From positions 23,999 to 87,998 of the forward strand of contig NZ_JPMI01000166.1 in NCBI RefSeq assembly GCF_000733295.1: a DNA stretch of 64,000 bases, given 5' to 3'. This document shows positions 9,019-18,590 of the stretch, in pieces. Made by a program: the position numbers and the translations under genes. The first letter of the stretch is position 1. Each line of letters begins with the position of its first letter. The stretch comes from Archangium violaceum Cb vi76 (GTDB lineage: Bacteria; Myxococcota; Myxococcia; Myxococcales; Myxococcaceae). Below the pieces are notes generated by a model. The model was not told the origin of the DNA. It did no database searches and saw nothing but the letters and a program-made list of their open reading frames with translations.

Positions 9019-9789
9019 GTGGACGGTCGCGCTCCGCCGATTCCCTCTTGGGCGGTGTTGGCCCGGCGTGTGCTCTACCACGGGCCACGAGGTCCCTGGA
9101 CGGCGCCCCGGCGGCTCGAGGAGTTGCTGGAGCTTCCCCTCAAGCAGGCGCGGCGGGAGGGGTGGCTGAAGCACGTGGTGCGTCTGGAGTACGTGCTGTT
9201 CGACCTGATGGCCCGGAGCGAGCGGGAACTGAAGACGCTCCCCTGTCCGCCACTGGTGAGACTGACCCTGGTGTTGCTGCGCCTGACCAGCACCCGGGCG
9301 TTGAACAGACGCCTGATGCACCAGGTAGACCTGTTCAAGGAGGTCGACGGCTCGCCCCAGGGAAGGAAGGAGCTGGAGGCGGTCGTCTACTACCTCCGGG
9401 AGCGGGGGACGAAGACTACTGGAGAAGTCACCCGACGGGTGTTAGGTTGCGTGATGCGGGAACAAGGAGTGGAGGAACTCATGTGGACGGAGGGACAGCG
9501 GCTCCGAGCGGAAGGGCGTCGGGTCGGACGGGCGGAGGGGCGGGTGGAGGGACTGGCCAAAGGGTTGGCCAAAGCGGTGCTTCGGCTCCTCTCGGCCCGG
9601 GGCGTGCGCGTGGGGGACGTATCTCGACGGCGCATCCTTCGCTGCACGGATCTGGTTACGCTCGACCGGTGGTTCGAGCGGGCTTTGCACGCCGAGAGAC
9701 TCTCCGAGGTGCTGGACGGCTCGGGGACTTCCTCCCACCCAGGCACCCGGAAGCGGACCGCCCGGGTGAAGAAGGCGGCCCACTCCTGA
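9019..9789 (+). pseudogene. Rpn-family (transposase_31-like) protein lacking its nuclease domain
   Basis: The protein matches the C-terminal part of Rpn-type recombination-promoting nucleases/putative transposases. It has the VLYHGPRGPWTAP segment that normally follows the PD-(D/E)XK nuclease core, then helical regions and the charged EGRRVGRAEGRVEGLAKGLAK repeat tail. It starts at GTG 9019, 23 bases after the 2TM gene, and no upstream sequence encodes the missing N-terminus. It is therefore most likely a 5'-truncated relic that may still be translated. 256 residues remain of a family that is normally longer. Confidence 0.6.
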
Positions 9790-9808
9790 GGGTGATTCTC
9801 CGCGCTCC

Positions 9809-12025
9809 TCAGGGCAGCAGCGCACGGGTCGGGGTGAAATGCTGCCCCGACGTCCCATCCCCGAGCTGCCCGTAGTAGTTGTCACCCCACCCGCGCACGG
9901 TGCCGTCCGGGAGCACCACCAGCGAGTGATGGACGGAGGAGCCAGCGGCCAGGGCCTTCACGTTCGTGAGTTCCGGCACCTGCTTGGGCGCGAAGCCGGG
10001 CTCGTACGTCCCGTCCTCGTTCTCGCCCCAGGTCCACACGGTGCCATCGCCGCGCAGCGCCAGGGAGGTGTGGTAGCGGGACGAGACGCCCACCACGTCC
10101 GTGAGCCCCGGTACCTGCACGGGGGTCTGTGAGATGGTCGGTCCGTCGTCGGTCACACCGAGGCGATAGGCGCCCCAGTTCCACACGGTGCCATCCTCGA
10201 GCACCGCCACGGAGTGGCTGCCGCCGGCCGAGATGGCCTTCACCCCCGTGAGCCCCATCACCTGGACCGGCACCGGCACGATTTCATTTCGCGTCGTCCC
10301 ATCCCCGAACTGGCCATGGAAGTTGGAGCCCCAGGCCCACACCGTGCCGTCCTTCTTCAGCGCCAGGAAGTGAGAGTCCCCCGCGGCGATGGCCACCACG
10401 TCCGTGAGCTCCTGCACCTGGAAGGGCGTGCTGCGGTGGCCCGGCTCCACGTTTCCGTTTCCGGGGGCGAACGTATGCTCCCACTGCCACACCGTGCCGT
10501 CCGAATGCAGCGCCACCGACTGAGCGTAGACGGTCGCGATGGCCACGATGCCCGAGAGCCCCGGCACCTGCCGTGGCACCGGTATGCCCGGGACGATGCC
10601 TTGGGAGTTTCCCCAGCCCCACACGGTCCCATCCCCGAGCAGCACCAGGCCGTGGTAGCCGCTGGCCGCGATGGCCACCCCACCCGAGAGCTCCGGCACC
10701 TGCACGGGTGAAATAGCGGCCGGGAGCGCCTGGCCCGCGGGACGGATGCCCCTGCCCCAGGTCCACACGCGCCCCTCCGTGTCCAGCGCCAGCGAGAAGC
10801 CCACCCCGACCTCGACTGACACCACGCCCGGCAGCCCGGACGCCCGCACCGGCGTGGGCCGCCGCGCCGAGCCCACTCCGAGCCAGCCGCCGTGGTTCGG
10901 GCCCCAGCCCCACACGGAACCGTCCTCGCGCAGCACCAGGCAATGGGTGCCCCCCGCAGCGAGACCGGTCACGCCCGTGAAGTCTGGCACCTGCGCGGGC
11001 GCGGCACGGGGGAAGTCCGTTCCATCGCCGAGCTGGCCAAAGGCGTTGTTGCCCCAGCTCCACACCGTGCCGTTGCCGCGCAGCGCCAGGAGGTGGCCCT
11101 GGGTGCTGGCGCTCACGTCCACCACGTCCGAGAGGCCCGGCACCTGCCCGGGCGTGGCCCGGGAGATCTTCGTCCCATCGCCGAGCTCGCCCCGGCGGTT
11201 GTCGCCCCAGGTCCACACGGTGCCGTCCTGCTTCACCACCACGGCGCTCTGGAAGCTGAAGTCGAGCGCCACCACGTCCGAGAGGCCCGGCACCTGAGCG
11301 GGCGTGGCCCGCGGGCCCGTCACCGTCCCATCGCCGAGCTGGCCAAAGGCGTTGTCACCCAGGGCCCACACGGTGCCGTCGTGGCGCAGCGCCAGGGTGT
11401 TCATCAGTCCGGCGGCCACCGCCACCACGCCCGTGAGACCGGGGACCTTGCGCGGTTTCAGTGGCTCGGGATTGGACGGGCTTCCGAGCTGAAAGGAGGA
11501 GTTCGACCCCCAGCCCCACACGGTGCCGTCCTGGCGGACCGCCAGCGAGTGATAGCCGCCGGCCGCGATGGCCACCACCCCCGTGAGTCCGGGGACGGGT
11601 TGGGGCGTGAACCGGGCGCTCTTCGTTCCATCTCCGAGCTGGCCGGAGATGTTCGAGCCCCAGGTCCACACGGTGCCGTTCTGGCGCAACGCCAGCGAGT
11701 GATAGCCGCCGGCGGCGACAGCCACCACGTTCGTCAACCCAGGCACCTGCACGGGCGCGTGACGCGTGGTCTTCGTCCCGTCCCCCACCTGGCCTTCATT
11801 GTTGGCGCCCCAGGCCCACACGGTGCCGTCCGCGCGCACCATCAGGGAGTGGGTGTTGCTCGTGCCGAGCACCCGCCGGGTGACCGTCTTCGGGTGTGGG
11901 GGAGGGATTCCCGGGGTGGGCTTTTCCGCGGGGGGCCGCCCCCCACCACAGCCGGCCATCAACGAGGCACCGAGCACTACCCACAGCCAGGCACTCCAGG
12001 CTCCACGACTCCGTTGCCGCATCAT
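9809..12025 (-). CDS. RCC1-repeat lipoprotein
   Basis: This is a secreted or outer-membrane-anchored beta-propeller protein. The signal peptide ends in lipobox LMAGC (Cys25 region), followed by a Pro-rich linker. It then carries about fourteen RCC1/BNR-like repeats, each around 50 residues, with the signature (D/N)GTVW-WG plus QLGDGT and VPGLTDVVA-IAAG segments. The repeat number suits two seven-bladed propellers. RCC1 lipoproteins are expanded in myxobacteria; ligands are unknown and surface display is inferred. It converges with the Rpn relic, both genes ending at a weak CCTGAGG/CCTCAGG inverted repeat. Confidence 0.92.
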   Translation of the reverse strand: MMRQRSRGAWSAWLWVVLGASLMAGCGGGRPPAEKPTPGIPPPHPKTVTRRVLGTSNTHSLMVRADGTVWAWGANNEGQVGDGTKTTRHAPVQVPGLTNVVAVAAGGYHSLALRQNGTVWTWGSNISGQLGDGTKSARFTPQPVPGLTGVVAIAAGGYHSLAVRQDGTVWGWGSNSSFQLGSPSNPEPLKPRKVPGLTGVVAVAAGLMNTLALRHDGTVWALGDNAFGQLGDGTVTGPRATPAQVPGLSDVVALDFSFQSAVVVKQDGTVWTWGDNRRGELGDGTKISRATPGQVPGLSDVVDVSASTQGHLLALRGNGTVWSWGNNAFGQLGDGTDFPRAAPAQVPDFTGVTGLAAGGTHCLVLREDGSVWGWGPNHGGWLGVGSARRPTPVRASGLPGVVSVEVGVGFSLALDTEGRVWTWGRGIRPAGQALPAAISPVQVPELSGGVAIAASGYHGLVLLGDGTVWGWGNSQGIVPGIPVPRQVPGLSGIVAIATVYAQSVALHSDGTVWQWEHTFAPGNGNVEPGHRSTPFQVQELTDVVAIAAGDSHFLALKKDGTVWAWGSNFHGQFGDGTTRNEIVPVPVQVMGLTGVKAISAGGSHSVAVLEDGTVWNWGAYRLGVTDDGPTISQTPVQVPGLTDVVGVSSRYHTSLALRGDGTVWTWGENEDGTYEPGFAPKQVPELTNVKALAAGSSVHHSLVVLPDGTVRGWGDNYYGQLGDGTSGQHFTPTRALLP

Positions 12026-12184
12026 CCCTCCGGGGACACGCCACCGCGTGCCCCGGCGCCAAAGCAGCGGGCATGCCAGGAACCGGCGTGCTCCAAGCTC
12101 CCGGAATCCGTGCGGCCTCCCGGTTGCCCACCAGGCGGGGTGACGTTTCGCGCGCCCCCGGGTGACAAATTTCGGACGCGGGCC

Positions 12185-13597
12185 CTACTCGCTGGCCTGG
12201 GCCCGCGTGCTCGCGGGCGCCGGGGCCGAGGGGTTCGACAGGCGCACCGTCTTGATGTTGAGGAACTCGAGCAGCCCGTGGCGCGCCAGCTCGCGCCCGT
12301 GGCCCGAGGCCTTCACCCCACCGAAGGGCAGGCGGGCATCGCTCGCCACCATGCCGTTGACGGCCACCGTGCCGGCCTCCAGCCCGTCGATGAAGAAGCG
12401 CTGCTCGGCCTCGTCGCGCGTCCACACGCTGGCGCCCAGTCCGTAGGGCGAGTCGTTGGCGATGCGCAGCGCGTCCCGGGCATCCTTCGCGCGGAAGAGC
12501 ACGGCCACCGGGCCGAACATCTCCTCCATATAGGCCGGAGAGCCCGGCGGAGGATGGGCCAGCACCGTGGGCGGGTACCAGAAGCCCGGCCCCGAGGGCT
12601 TGCTGCCCCCCAGCAGCAGCTTCGCTCCCGCGGCCACGCTGCGCTCCACCTGGTCGTGCAGCCCGTCGCGGATGCTCTGCATGGCGAGCGGCCCCACCTC
12701 CGTCTTCGCCTCCAACGGGTCCCCCACCACGGCGCGCCGCATCCGCTCGAGGAAGCGGCGCTCGAACTCCTCGTAGATGGGCGCGGTGGCGATGAAGCGC
12801 TTGGCGGCGATGCAGGACTGGCCGTTGTTGATGAGGCGGGCCTTCACCGCCGTCTCCACCGCGTTGTCCAGGTCCGCGCCCGGCAGCACCACGAAGGGAT
12901 CACTCCCCCCCAGCTCCAGCACCACCTTCTTGAGCTGCTGGCCCGCGCGCTGGCCCACGTCGCGTCCGGCGCCCTCGCTGCCGGTGAGCGTCACCGCGCG
13001 GATGCGCGGGTCTTCAATCAGCCGGCGCACCCCCGCCACGTCCACCAGCAGCGTCTGGAACACCCCCCGCGGGAAGCCCGCGCGCTCGAAGAGCTCCTCC
13101 AGCGCGAGCGCGCACTGGGGCACGTTGTGCGCGTGCTTGAGCAGCCCCACGTTGCCGGCCATGAGCGCGGGGGCGGCGAAGCGCACCACCTGCCAGAAGG
13201 GGAAGTTCCACGGCATGATGGCCAGCACCGGCCCGAGCGGCTGGTAGCGCACGAAGCTCGTGTCCGGCGCCGTGTCCACCGGCTCGTCCGCGAGGAAGCG
13301 CTCGGCGTTCTCCGCGTAGTAGTGGCAGGCCGTGGCGCACTTGCGGGCCTCGGCGCGCGCCGCCTCCAGCGGCTTGCCCATCTCCTGCGTCATCATCCGC
13401 CCGTAGGCGTCCGCCTCCGTCTCCAGCAGCTCCCCCGCCCGCTTCATCCACCGGGCGCGCTCGGCCAGCGGGGTGTGGCGAAAGGTGTGGAACGTCTCCT
13501 CGGCCCGCCGCAGCCGCGTCTCCACCTCCTCCGGCGTGTGGGGGGTGAAGGTGCGCAGTGTCCTACCGGTGGTGGGATCGATGGTGGCGAAGCTCAT
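12185..13597 (-). CDS. aldehyde dehydrogenase (succinate-semialdehyde dehydrogenase-like)
   Basis: This 470-residue cytosolic NAD(P)-dependent oxidoreductase converts an aldehyde to its acid. Family landmarks are PWNFPFWQ, the [11 protein letters not shown]ossmann turn, catalytic Glu in LELGGSDPF, nucleophile Cys in [12 protein letters not shown] and EMFGPVA. Its closest resemblance is to short GabD/YneI-like semialdehyde dehydrogenases. The start at [11 protein letters not shown] is preceded by GGAGGAAGG; the frame extends upstream but that part is not protein-like. No operon partner is visible, so the substrate is unassigned. Confidence 0.9.
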   Translation of the reverse strand: MSFATIDPTTGRTLRTFTPHTPEEVETRLRRAEETFHTFRHTPLAERARWMKRAGELLETEADAYGRMMTQEMGKPLEAARAEARKCATACHYYAENAERFLADEPVDTAPDTSFVRYQPLGPVLAIMPWNFPFWQVVRFAAPALMAGNVGLLKHAHNVPQCALALEELFERAGFPRGVFQTLLVDVAGVRRLIEDPRIRAVTLTGSEGAGRDVGQRAGQQLKKVVLELGGSDPFVVLPGADLDNAVETAVKARLINNGQSCIAAKRFIATAPIYEEFERRFLERMRRAVVGDPLEAKTEVGPLAMQSIRDGLHDQVERSVAAGAKLLLGGSKPSGPGFWYPPTVLAHPPPGSPAYMEEMFGPVAVLFRAKDARDALRIANDSPYGLGASVWTRDEAEQRFFIDGLEAGTVAVNGMVASDARLPFGGVKASGHGRELARHGLLEFLNIKTVRLSNPSAPAPASTRAQASE

Positions 13598-14016
13598 GGG
13601 GCCTTCCTCCAGGGGCGCGGAGTGTGGGCCCGGCCTCCCGAGGGCGACAAGCCACGTGTGCAGCCCCCCGTTCACACCTGCACGCGGTTTCCGGACGGCG
13701 GTGTCAGGGGGCGAAGTCCTCCAGAGAGGACACGGATGTCGTGGATATCCGCTATCGCAGGATTTCTGATTCAATCTTGAAGCACGAGTTTCAAGTTCGA
13801 CGCGTTATCTCCGTCCCCTTTGAAAATCAGGCTTTCCTTTGTTTAATATAGGCGTCATGTTTCAGCCATGACGGTACGCCTGTGAGGGTGTTCCAGTATT
13901 TTCGCGGGCTTGAGGGGTTGGCGCGGTTCCTGCTCTTCATCGCGTGCAAGTGGGACCGGAGGGGTGGCAGCAACGTTGCTTCTCCGGCTTTGTAGAAACT
14001 CTTTTTTGAGGAACTC
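13598..14016. other. 419-bp intergenic region with palindromes
   Basis: This is the divergent promoter region between the aldehyde dehydrogenase and the hydrolase lipoprotein. It includes an AT-rich patch (about 13740-13860), an inverted repeat CTTGAA-N8-TTCAAG (13776-13795) and a perfect 12-bp palindrome AGCAACGTTGCT (13969-13980) 36 bases before the hydrolase ATG. No RNA gene or convincing coding sequence is seen. Confidence 0.4.
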
Positions 14017-15444
14017 ATGCGCTTCAATCTCCGCCACATCGTCCCGGTCGCCCTGCTCTCTCTGGTGGGGTGCGGTGTTGAGACTCCCGTCTCCGAGACG
14101 GTGCCCGTAGCGGCCGAGGAGCTGGGGCAGGCGCGCTCCATGCTTCAGCTTTCCTCGGACTGCCCGGGCTGCCTGGTGGGGACGGAGGGCGCCAGCTTCT
14201 CGAGCGGCTTCGAGCGCGAGCGGGTGGTGGATGACATCTACCACTACCGCATCCGCCTGCGCGTGGGCGGGACGGCCAACGACGTCATCACCCTGCACCG
14301 CGTGGTGCGCGAGCGGCTCCCGTGGTGGCCGGCGCGCGCCCCCGAGTCCGTCTTCATGGTGCACGGCGACGCCTGGGACTTCCAGGGCGCCTTCATGTCC
14401 AGCACGCTGACGGAGGTGGTGGACGACAAGAAGTCCATCGCCGTGTACCTGGCGAAGAAGGACGTGGACGTGTGGGGCATCGACCTGCGCTGGACGCACG
14501 TGCCCGAGGGGACGCAGGACTTCTCCTTCATGAAGGGCTGGAACCTGGGCACGCACGCCAAGGACGTGGGCACGGGCCTGACGGTGGCGCGGGCGGTGCG
14601 CGCGCTGACGGGGAGCGGCGGCGGCAAGATGAACCTGCTGGGCTGGAGCCGCGGGGCCACGGTGGCCTACGCCTACATGAACGCGGAGACGCAGCGGCCG
14701 CAGGGCCTGCGCCACGTGAGCGGCTTCATCCCGGTGGACATGGTGCTGAAGTTCGGGCCGGAGGCCGAGGAGCAGCGCCAGTGGGCCTGCGTGCGCGCGG
14801 CCGTGGGTGGCATGGTGCTGGGCTCGGGGCGCTACGAGGGCAACCTGTCCGGGCCGGGCGCGGGCGTGGCCATCCAGATGGTGGGGCAGGCGGCCAGATT
14901 CCTGCCGAACGAGCCCGCGCAGATTCCGGGCATCGAGCTGCCGCCGATGACCTACCAGCAACTGGGCATCGTCGTGGGAGCGGCGACCTTCTCGCTCCTC
15001 ACCAACGAGGCGTACGGCATCCAGCCGTCGGTGCCCTTCTACCACTTCACCGCGGGCGCGTTCGGCGCGGACGGCCTGCCCGTGGCCCTGCAGTACGTGC
15101 AGCCCCAGCCGTTCTTCGACTTCCTCAGCACCGCCCACCCCTTCCAGAGCTTCACGGAGATGGTGGAGAGCGATCGCCTCATGTGTGGCGACGAGAGCCT
15201 GCCGTATGACGACCACCTGGCGCAGGTGAAGGTGCCGGTGCTGTACGTGGGCGCCGCGGGTGGCTTCGGCAGCTACGGCGCGCACAGCACGAAGCTGCTG
15301 GGCAGCAAGGACGTGAGCGTCCACCTGGTGCAGAAGCCGGGCATGCCCCGCGTCGCCGATTACGGCCATGCGGACCTGTTCCTGGCCAGCGATGCCGAGA
15401 CGGCCGTGTGGGAGCCCATCTACAAGTGGATGAAGAAGCACTGA
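14017..15444 (+). CDS. alpha/beta-hydrolase lipoprotein
   Basis: This 475-residue exported hydrolase has a signal peptide ending in lipobox LSLVGC (Cys19). The alpha/beta-hydrolase core shows an oxyanion-side VHGDAWD near 110 and the nucleophile elbow GWSRG near 208. A late PVLYVGAAGGFG strand and a C-terminal YGHADLF supply the acid and His. It resembles lipase/esterase or acyl-transfer lipoproteins of myxobacteria. The AGGAACTC before the ATG serves as ribosome-binding site, and a strong terminator follows directly, so it is probably monocistronic. The substrate cannot be read from sequence. Confidence 0.85.
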   Translation: MRFNLRHIVPVALLSLVGCGVETPVSETVPVAAEELGQARSMLQLSSDCPGCLVGTEGASFSSGFERERVVDDIYHYRIRLRVGGTANDVITLHRVVRERLPWWPARAPESVFMVHGDAWDFQGAFMSSTLTEVVDDKKSIAVYLAKKDVDVWGIDLRWTHVPEGTQDFSFMKGWNLGTHAKDVGTGLTVARAVRALTGSGGGKMNLLGWSRGATVAYAYMNAETQRPQGLRHVSGFIPVDMVLKFGPEAEEQRQWACVRAAVGGMVLGSGRYEGNLSGPGAGVAIQMVGQAARFLPNEPAQIPGIELPPMTYQQLGIVVGAATFSLLTNEAYGIQPSVPFYHFTAGAFGADGLPVALQYVQPQPFFDFLSTAHPFQSFTEMVESDRLMCGDESLPYDDHLAQVKVPVLYVGAAGGFGSYGAHSTKLLGSKDVSVHLVQKPGMPRVADYGHADLFLASDAETAVWEPIYKWMKKH

Positions 15445-15474
15445 GCGCCGGGGCGTTGCCGTCGCCCCGATGCC

Positions 15475-15508
15475 CGGGCCTCGCGGAGACGCGGGGCCCG
15501 TTTTTTTT
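15475..15508 (+). terminator. strong intrinsic terminator
   Basis: CGGGCCTCGCG and CGCGGGGCCCG arms around GAGA form an 11-bp stem with one T:G pair. Eight T residues follow directly. It ends the hydrolase transcript. Confidence 0.9.
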
Positions 15509-15609
15509 GGAGCACCCCGCGCCCCTCCGGGGGGACTCCCCGCCCTTGCCCGGCTCCTTAGATTGTGAGCCCGCGCCCGGGATGAGCCCGGGCCAGAGCG
15601 AGGACCCCC

Positions 15610-16308
15610 GTGGTCGACAACATCTGGACCGAATTCGCCAGGAGCTACGACGCCATCTGCTCCCAGCTCAACTGCTACCGCCGCATGGCCGCGAAGGTCC
15701 TCCGCGACACGGTGGGCCGCAAGTACGTCATCGACGCCGGGTGCGGCACGGGGCTGTTGAGCCAGCCGCTCGTCGAGCGGGGCCATACGGTGGTGGGCTT
15801 CGACAACAACCCGGCGATGCTCGGGCTGGCGCTGGGCAAGCAGGCCCGGGCGCCGGAGGAGGCGCGCCGGCGCTGGAAGGTGCTGGAAGGGGATGTGCGC
15901 ACCTTTCCCCGGGGAGTGCCGGGCGAGGCGGACGCCGTGTTGCTCAACAACGTCCTCTTCTACGTGCGCGACCCGGAGCAGGTGCTGCGCCAGTGCCTCG
16001 GGCACCTCAAGCCGGGCGGCGTGCTCATCGCCACCGGTCCCCGGCAGCGGCCGGACCTGCGCAAGGTGATGGTCAACTCCATCGAGGAGTGGAAGGCGGA
16101 GGGCCGCTGGGACGCGCCGCTGCAGGCCGCCACCTCCTACCACGTCGACGTGACGCGCAGGCTCGTCACCGACCCCAATGAGATGGTCACCTTCTTCGAG
16201 CCGGAGGCGCTGGTGGACACGCTGCGGGGCCTGGGCTTCTCCCATGCGCTCGCGGCCGACGGCGACGACTACTACGGCGAGAACTACTACGTCTGCATGG
16301 CGCGCTAG
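15610..16308 (+). CDS. class I SAM-dependent methyltransferase
   Basis: This 232-residue methyltransferase has motif I VIDAGCGTG near 40-48, the acidic loop VVGFDNN, motif II DAVLLNNVLFYV and post-motif LKPGGVLIATG. It resembles UbiE/small-molecule methyltransferases; the acceptor is unknown. The GTG at 15610 is chosen from the leader GAGCGAGGACCCCC and because the N-terminal helix (WTEFARSYDAI) is typical of the family. It stands alone between a terminator and a convergent gene. Confidence 0.88.
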   Translation: MVDNIWTEFARSYDAICSQLNCYRRMAAKVLRDTVGRKYVIDAGCGTGLLSQPLVERGHTVVGFDNNPAMLGLALGKQARAPEEARRRWKVLEGDVRTFPRGVPGEADAVLLNNVLFYVRDPEQVLRQCLGHLKPGGVLIATGPRQRPDLRKVMVNSIEEWKAEGRWDAPLQAATSYHVDVTRRLVTDPNEMVTFFEPEALVDTLRGLGFSHALAADGDDYYGENYYVCMAR

Positions 16309-16473
16309 CCCACGGGGCCGGGACCGGGAGGGCGGCGCCTCTCCTGGTCTCCACGGCCGGTGAGCCGTGCTTCAGGCTCCACGGTCCGGTGCGAATACCT
16401 CCTCCCGGGCGCCTGGCCGGAGCGTCAGGTGCTCGAGGCGCCCGGCACGGACTCCCGAGGCACGGGCCCGGGA

Positions 16474-16947
16474 CTAGGCGACCAGTCCCAGCAGGCGCGC
16501 GTCGTGGATGATGCGGTTGCCGTCCACCTTCAGGCGGCTGGTGAGGAAGGGGGCGATGTCATCCGCCTTCTTGTGCAGGCGCGCGTAGTTGTTGTCGTAG
16601 ATGCGCGTCACGATGAGCTGCGCGGAGGCGATGATGCGCTGCAGGTTGTGCTGCAGCTCATTGCCCTCCATGAGGAGGTGCAGCTCGCAGATGTACTTGC
16701 GGTTGTTCTCCAGCAGCGTGAAGAGGCCCTTGCGCTGCTCGCCGTTGGGCACCCGGGCCTTGGACCCGGTGACGACGACGACGGAGAGCTGCTGCCGGTA
16801 CGCCTCGTAGGCCTCCCGGAAGCGCTTGTCCACGACGAACAGATCCTGCGGGCTGGGCGGCTGCTCCCAGCGGATGAAGAAGACCTTGTTGATGAGGCCC
16901 GTCTTGTAGTTCGGAGGAGCGGAGACGGCGGTAGCGAAAGCGGTCAT
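16474..16947 (-). CDS. hypothetical protein, possibly SpoIIAA/STAS-like
   Basis: This 157-residue protein has no signal peptide. VFFIRWEQPPSPQDLFVVDKRF and LSVVVVTGSKARVPNGEQRKG look like alternating beta/alpha elements followed by a long helix (LLENNRKYICELHLLMEGNE). That reminds me of SpoIIAA-like or STAS folds found in myxobacterial signalling proteins, but the match is weak. The ATG 16947 is preferred; the frame continues to 17076 through sequence without protein character. The function is unknown. Confidence 0.6.
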   Translation of the reverse strand: MTAFATAVSAPPNYKTGLINKVFFIRWEQPPSPQDLFVVDKRFREAYEAYRQQLSVVVVTGSKARVPNGEQRKGLFTLLENNRKYICELHLLMEGNELQHNLQRIIASAQLIVTRIYDNNYARLHKKADDIAPFLTSRLKVDGNRIIHDARLLGLVA

Positions 16948-17219
16948 GGGACCATCACTCCCAGGAAGCGGGCCGGGAAGGCCCTCGGAAAGGTATTCCG
17001 AGCGCCTGACGTGCCCGGCTCGATCACGACTTGGTGCGGTCAATCTGGTGATCGAGACTCCGAAGCCCAAGTGCACCCCGCGCCGTCTGCCGTCGAGCGC
17101 ACGAATCCGGGGGCCACAGTGTCCGGGAGCACACGCATCCGTGGTGTGCTGGAGGGAGGAGGAGTGGCGAAGGCACCGGGAAGGTAGGAGCGCACCGGGT
17201 GTGCGGCCATAGTGAGACC

Positions 17220-17966
17220 ATGCGACTCACATCGAGGGCGCTGTGGGAGCGCTTTCACGGAAGGTTGGGAGCCGACGGCATCGGACTGCTGGCCACGCTG
17301 TTGCTGCTGGTGACGGTGGGGTTGGGATTCATCGCGCTGTCGGATGACGTGCGGGAGAACGAGACGCAGCACTTCGACGAGCGGGTGCTGCTGTCGCTGA
17401 GGCGCGCGGACGATCCGGAGGTGCCGCGAGGCCCGCGGTGGCTGGCCGAGGCGGCGCGGGACGTGACGGCGCTGGGCGGCGTGTCGGTGCTGACGCTGGT
17501 GGTGTGCGCGGTGAGCGGCTTCCTGGTGCTGGTGCGGCGCTGGAGGACGCTGGCGCTGGTGCTGGGCTCGACGGTGGGCGGGGCGGCGGTGAATGGAGTC
17601 CTCAAGGGCCACTTCGCCCGGCCGAGGCCCACGGTGGTGCCACACCTCACGCACGTGCTGTCGGAGAGCTTCCCGAGTGGGCACGCGATGCTGTCGGCCA
17701 TCGTCTACCTGACGCTGGGAGCGCTGCTGGCGCAGCTGGTGGAGCGGCGGTGGCTGCGGGCGTACCTGGTGGGGGTGGCGCTGACGCTCACGCTGCTGAT
17801 TGGCCTGACGCGGGTGTACCTCGGGGTGCACTACCCGACGGACGTGCTGGGCGGGTGGATGGCGGGGCTGGCGTGGGCGCTGCTGACGGCGGTGATGGCC
17901 CGTGGGGTCAAGCGGCGCAGCCCTGGGCTGCGCGAGGAGTCCCGGGGCGACACCGCGCCCTCATGA
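17220..17966 (+). CDS. PAP2-family membrane phosphatase
   Basis: This lipid phosphatase (phosphatidate or undecaprenyl-pyrophosphate phosphatase type) has about five membrane segments. All three active-site motifs are present: KGHFARPRP, SFPSGHAML and TRVYLGVHYPTDVLGGW. With ATG 17220 it has 248 residues; an upstream start at 17199 adds only seven. The 3' end overlaps the convergent unknown gene by six bases. The substrate is inferred from the family only. Confidence 0.88.
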   Translation: MRLTSRALWERFHGRLGADGIGLLATLLLLVTVGLGFIALSDDVRENETQHFDERVLLSLRRADDPEVPRGPRWLAEAARDVTALGGVSVLTLVVCAVSGFLVLVRRWRTLALVLGSTVGGAAVNGVLKGHFARPRPTVVPHLTHVLSESFPSGHAMLSAIVYLTLGALLAQLVERRWLRAYLVGVALTLTLLIGLTRVYLGVHYPTDVLGGWMAGLAWALLTAVMARGVKRRSPGLREESRGDTAPS

Positions 17967-18590
17967 GCCGGAGGGAGGCTCGGGGTCTTCGGGCTCCTGT
18001 TTCGCGTCCAGCGTCTTGCGCCACTGCTCGAACCGCTCGAAGAGGGAGAAGGGGTGGAAGGCGAGGTGGTCGATGTTGCGATGGTACGCCGCGAGATAGG
18101 GCTCGCCCCCGAGTTGGATGACGGCCTGTGAGGGCCGCTCGGGCAGACTGTAGAACCAGGCCCGGGCCTGCTCCCGGGTGTCGAAGCTGGCCACCGCCGG
18201 AGGCGGGCGGCCGTCCTTCATCATGTCCTCGAAGTGGTACTCGATGGAGTGGGTGGAGACCAGCTTGCGGAAGTTGCTATCCCGGTCATACATGACGACG
18301 TGGTACTGGTCCGCGATCAGCACGAGGGCCAGGTAGGGCGGTCTGGGGTGGTTCTTCAGCCACGCTTCCGCCTCTTCTCGCGTGGCGAAGGAGGCGACGA
18401 CCATCCCGGGTCCCTCGGTCCTGAGCTCCTGGCGGTAGTCATCGAACTCATATTGCTGACCCGTTGTAATGATGAATCGAAGCGCCTCGGCTGCGGTGAG
18501 AAGCAACTCCTTCTCCTCCGCGGACTCGGTCTTCTCATGAATCAAGCCGAGGAGATTCATTGCCTCGAAGATGGGGCTTTTGGGTCTCAT
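17961..18590 (-). CDS. hypothetical protein of duplicated module, copy 1 (possible immunity/partner)
   Basis: This 209-residue cytosolic protein is of an unrecognised family. It contains two internal repeats of one motif: VASFATREEAEAWLKNHP near 64-81 and VASFDTREQARAWFYSLP near 133-150. Each is followed by a hydrophobic strand and a Tyr-containing segment (YHVVMYD, YLAAYHRN). It follows the lipoprotein gene by 36 bases on the same strand. The pair is repeated 1616 bp away with very similar sequence (19583-20206). Pairing of an exported Cys-rich lipoprotein with a cytosolic partner, tandemly duplicated, is reminiscent of myxobacterial toxin-immunity modules; this role is inference. Confidence 0.7.
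   Translation of the reverse strand: MRPKSPIFEAMNLLGLIHEKTESAEEKELLLTAAEALRFIITTGQQYEFDDYRQELRTEGPGMVVASFATREEAEAWLKNHPRPPYLALVLIADQYHVVMYDRDSNFRKLVSTHSIEYHFEDMMKDGRPPPAVASFDTREQARAWFYSLPERPSQAVIQLGGEPYLAAYHRNIDHLAFHPFSLFERFEQWRKTLDAKQEPEDPEPPSGS

Noticed and set aside
8824..9321. Minus-strand frame between the 2TM gene and the Rpn relic
   Set aside because: No ribosome-binding site, no domain, and antisense to coding sequence on the plus strand.
10892..13780. 962-codon plus-strand frame across the RCC1 and aldehyde dehydrogenase genes
   Set aside because: It is antisense to two well-recognised proteins and has low-complexity His/Arg/Pro content.
13855..16245. 796-codon minus-strand frame
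   Set aside because: Antisense shadow of the hydrolase lipoprotein and methyltransferase, both with intact motifs and signals.
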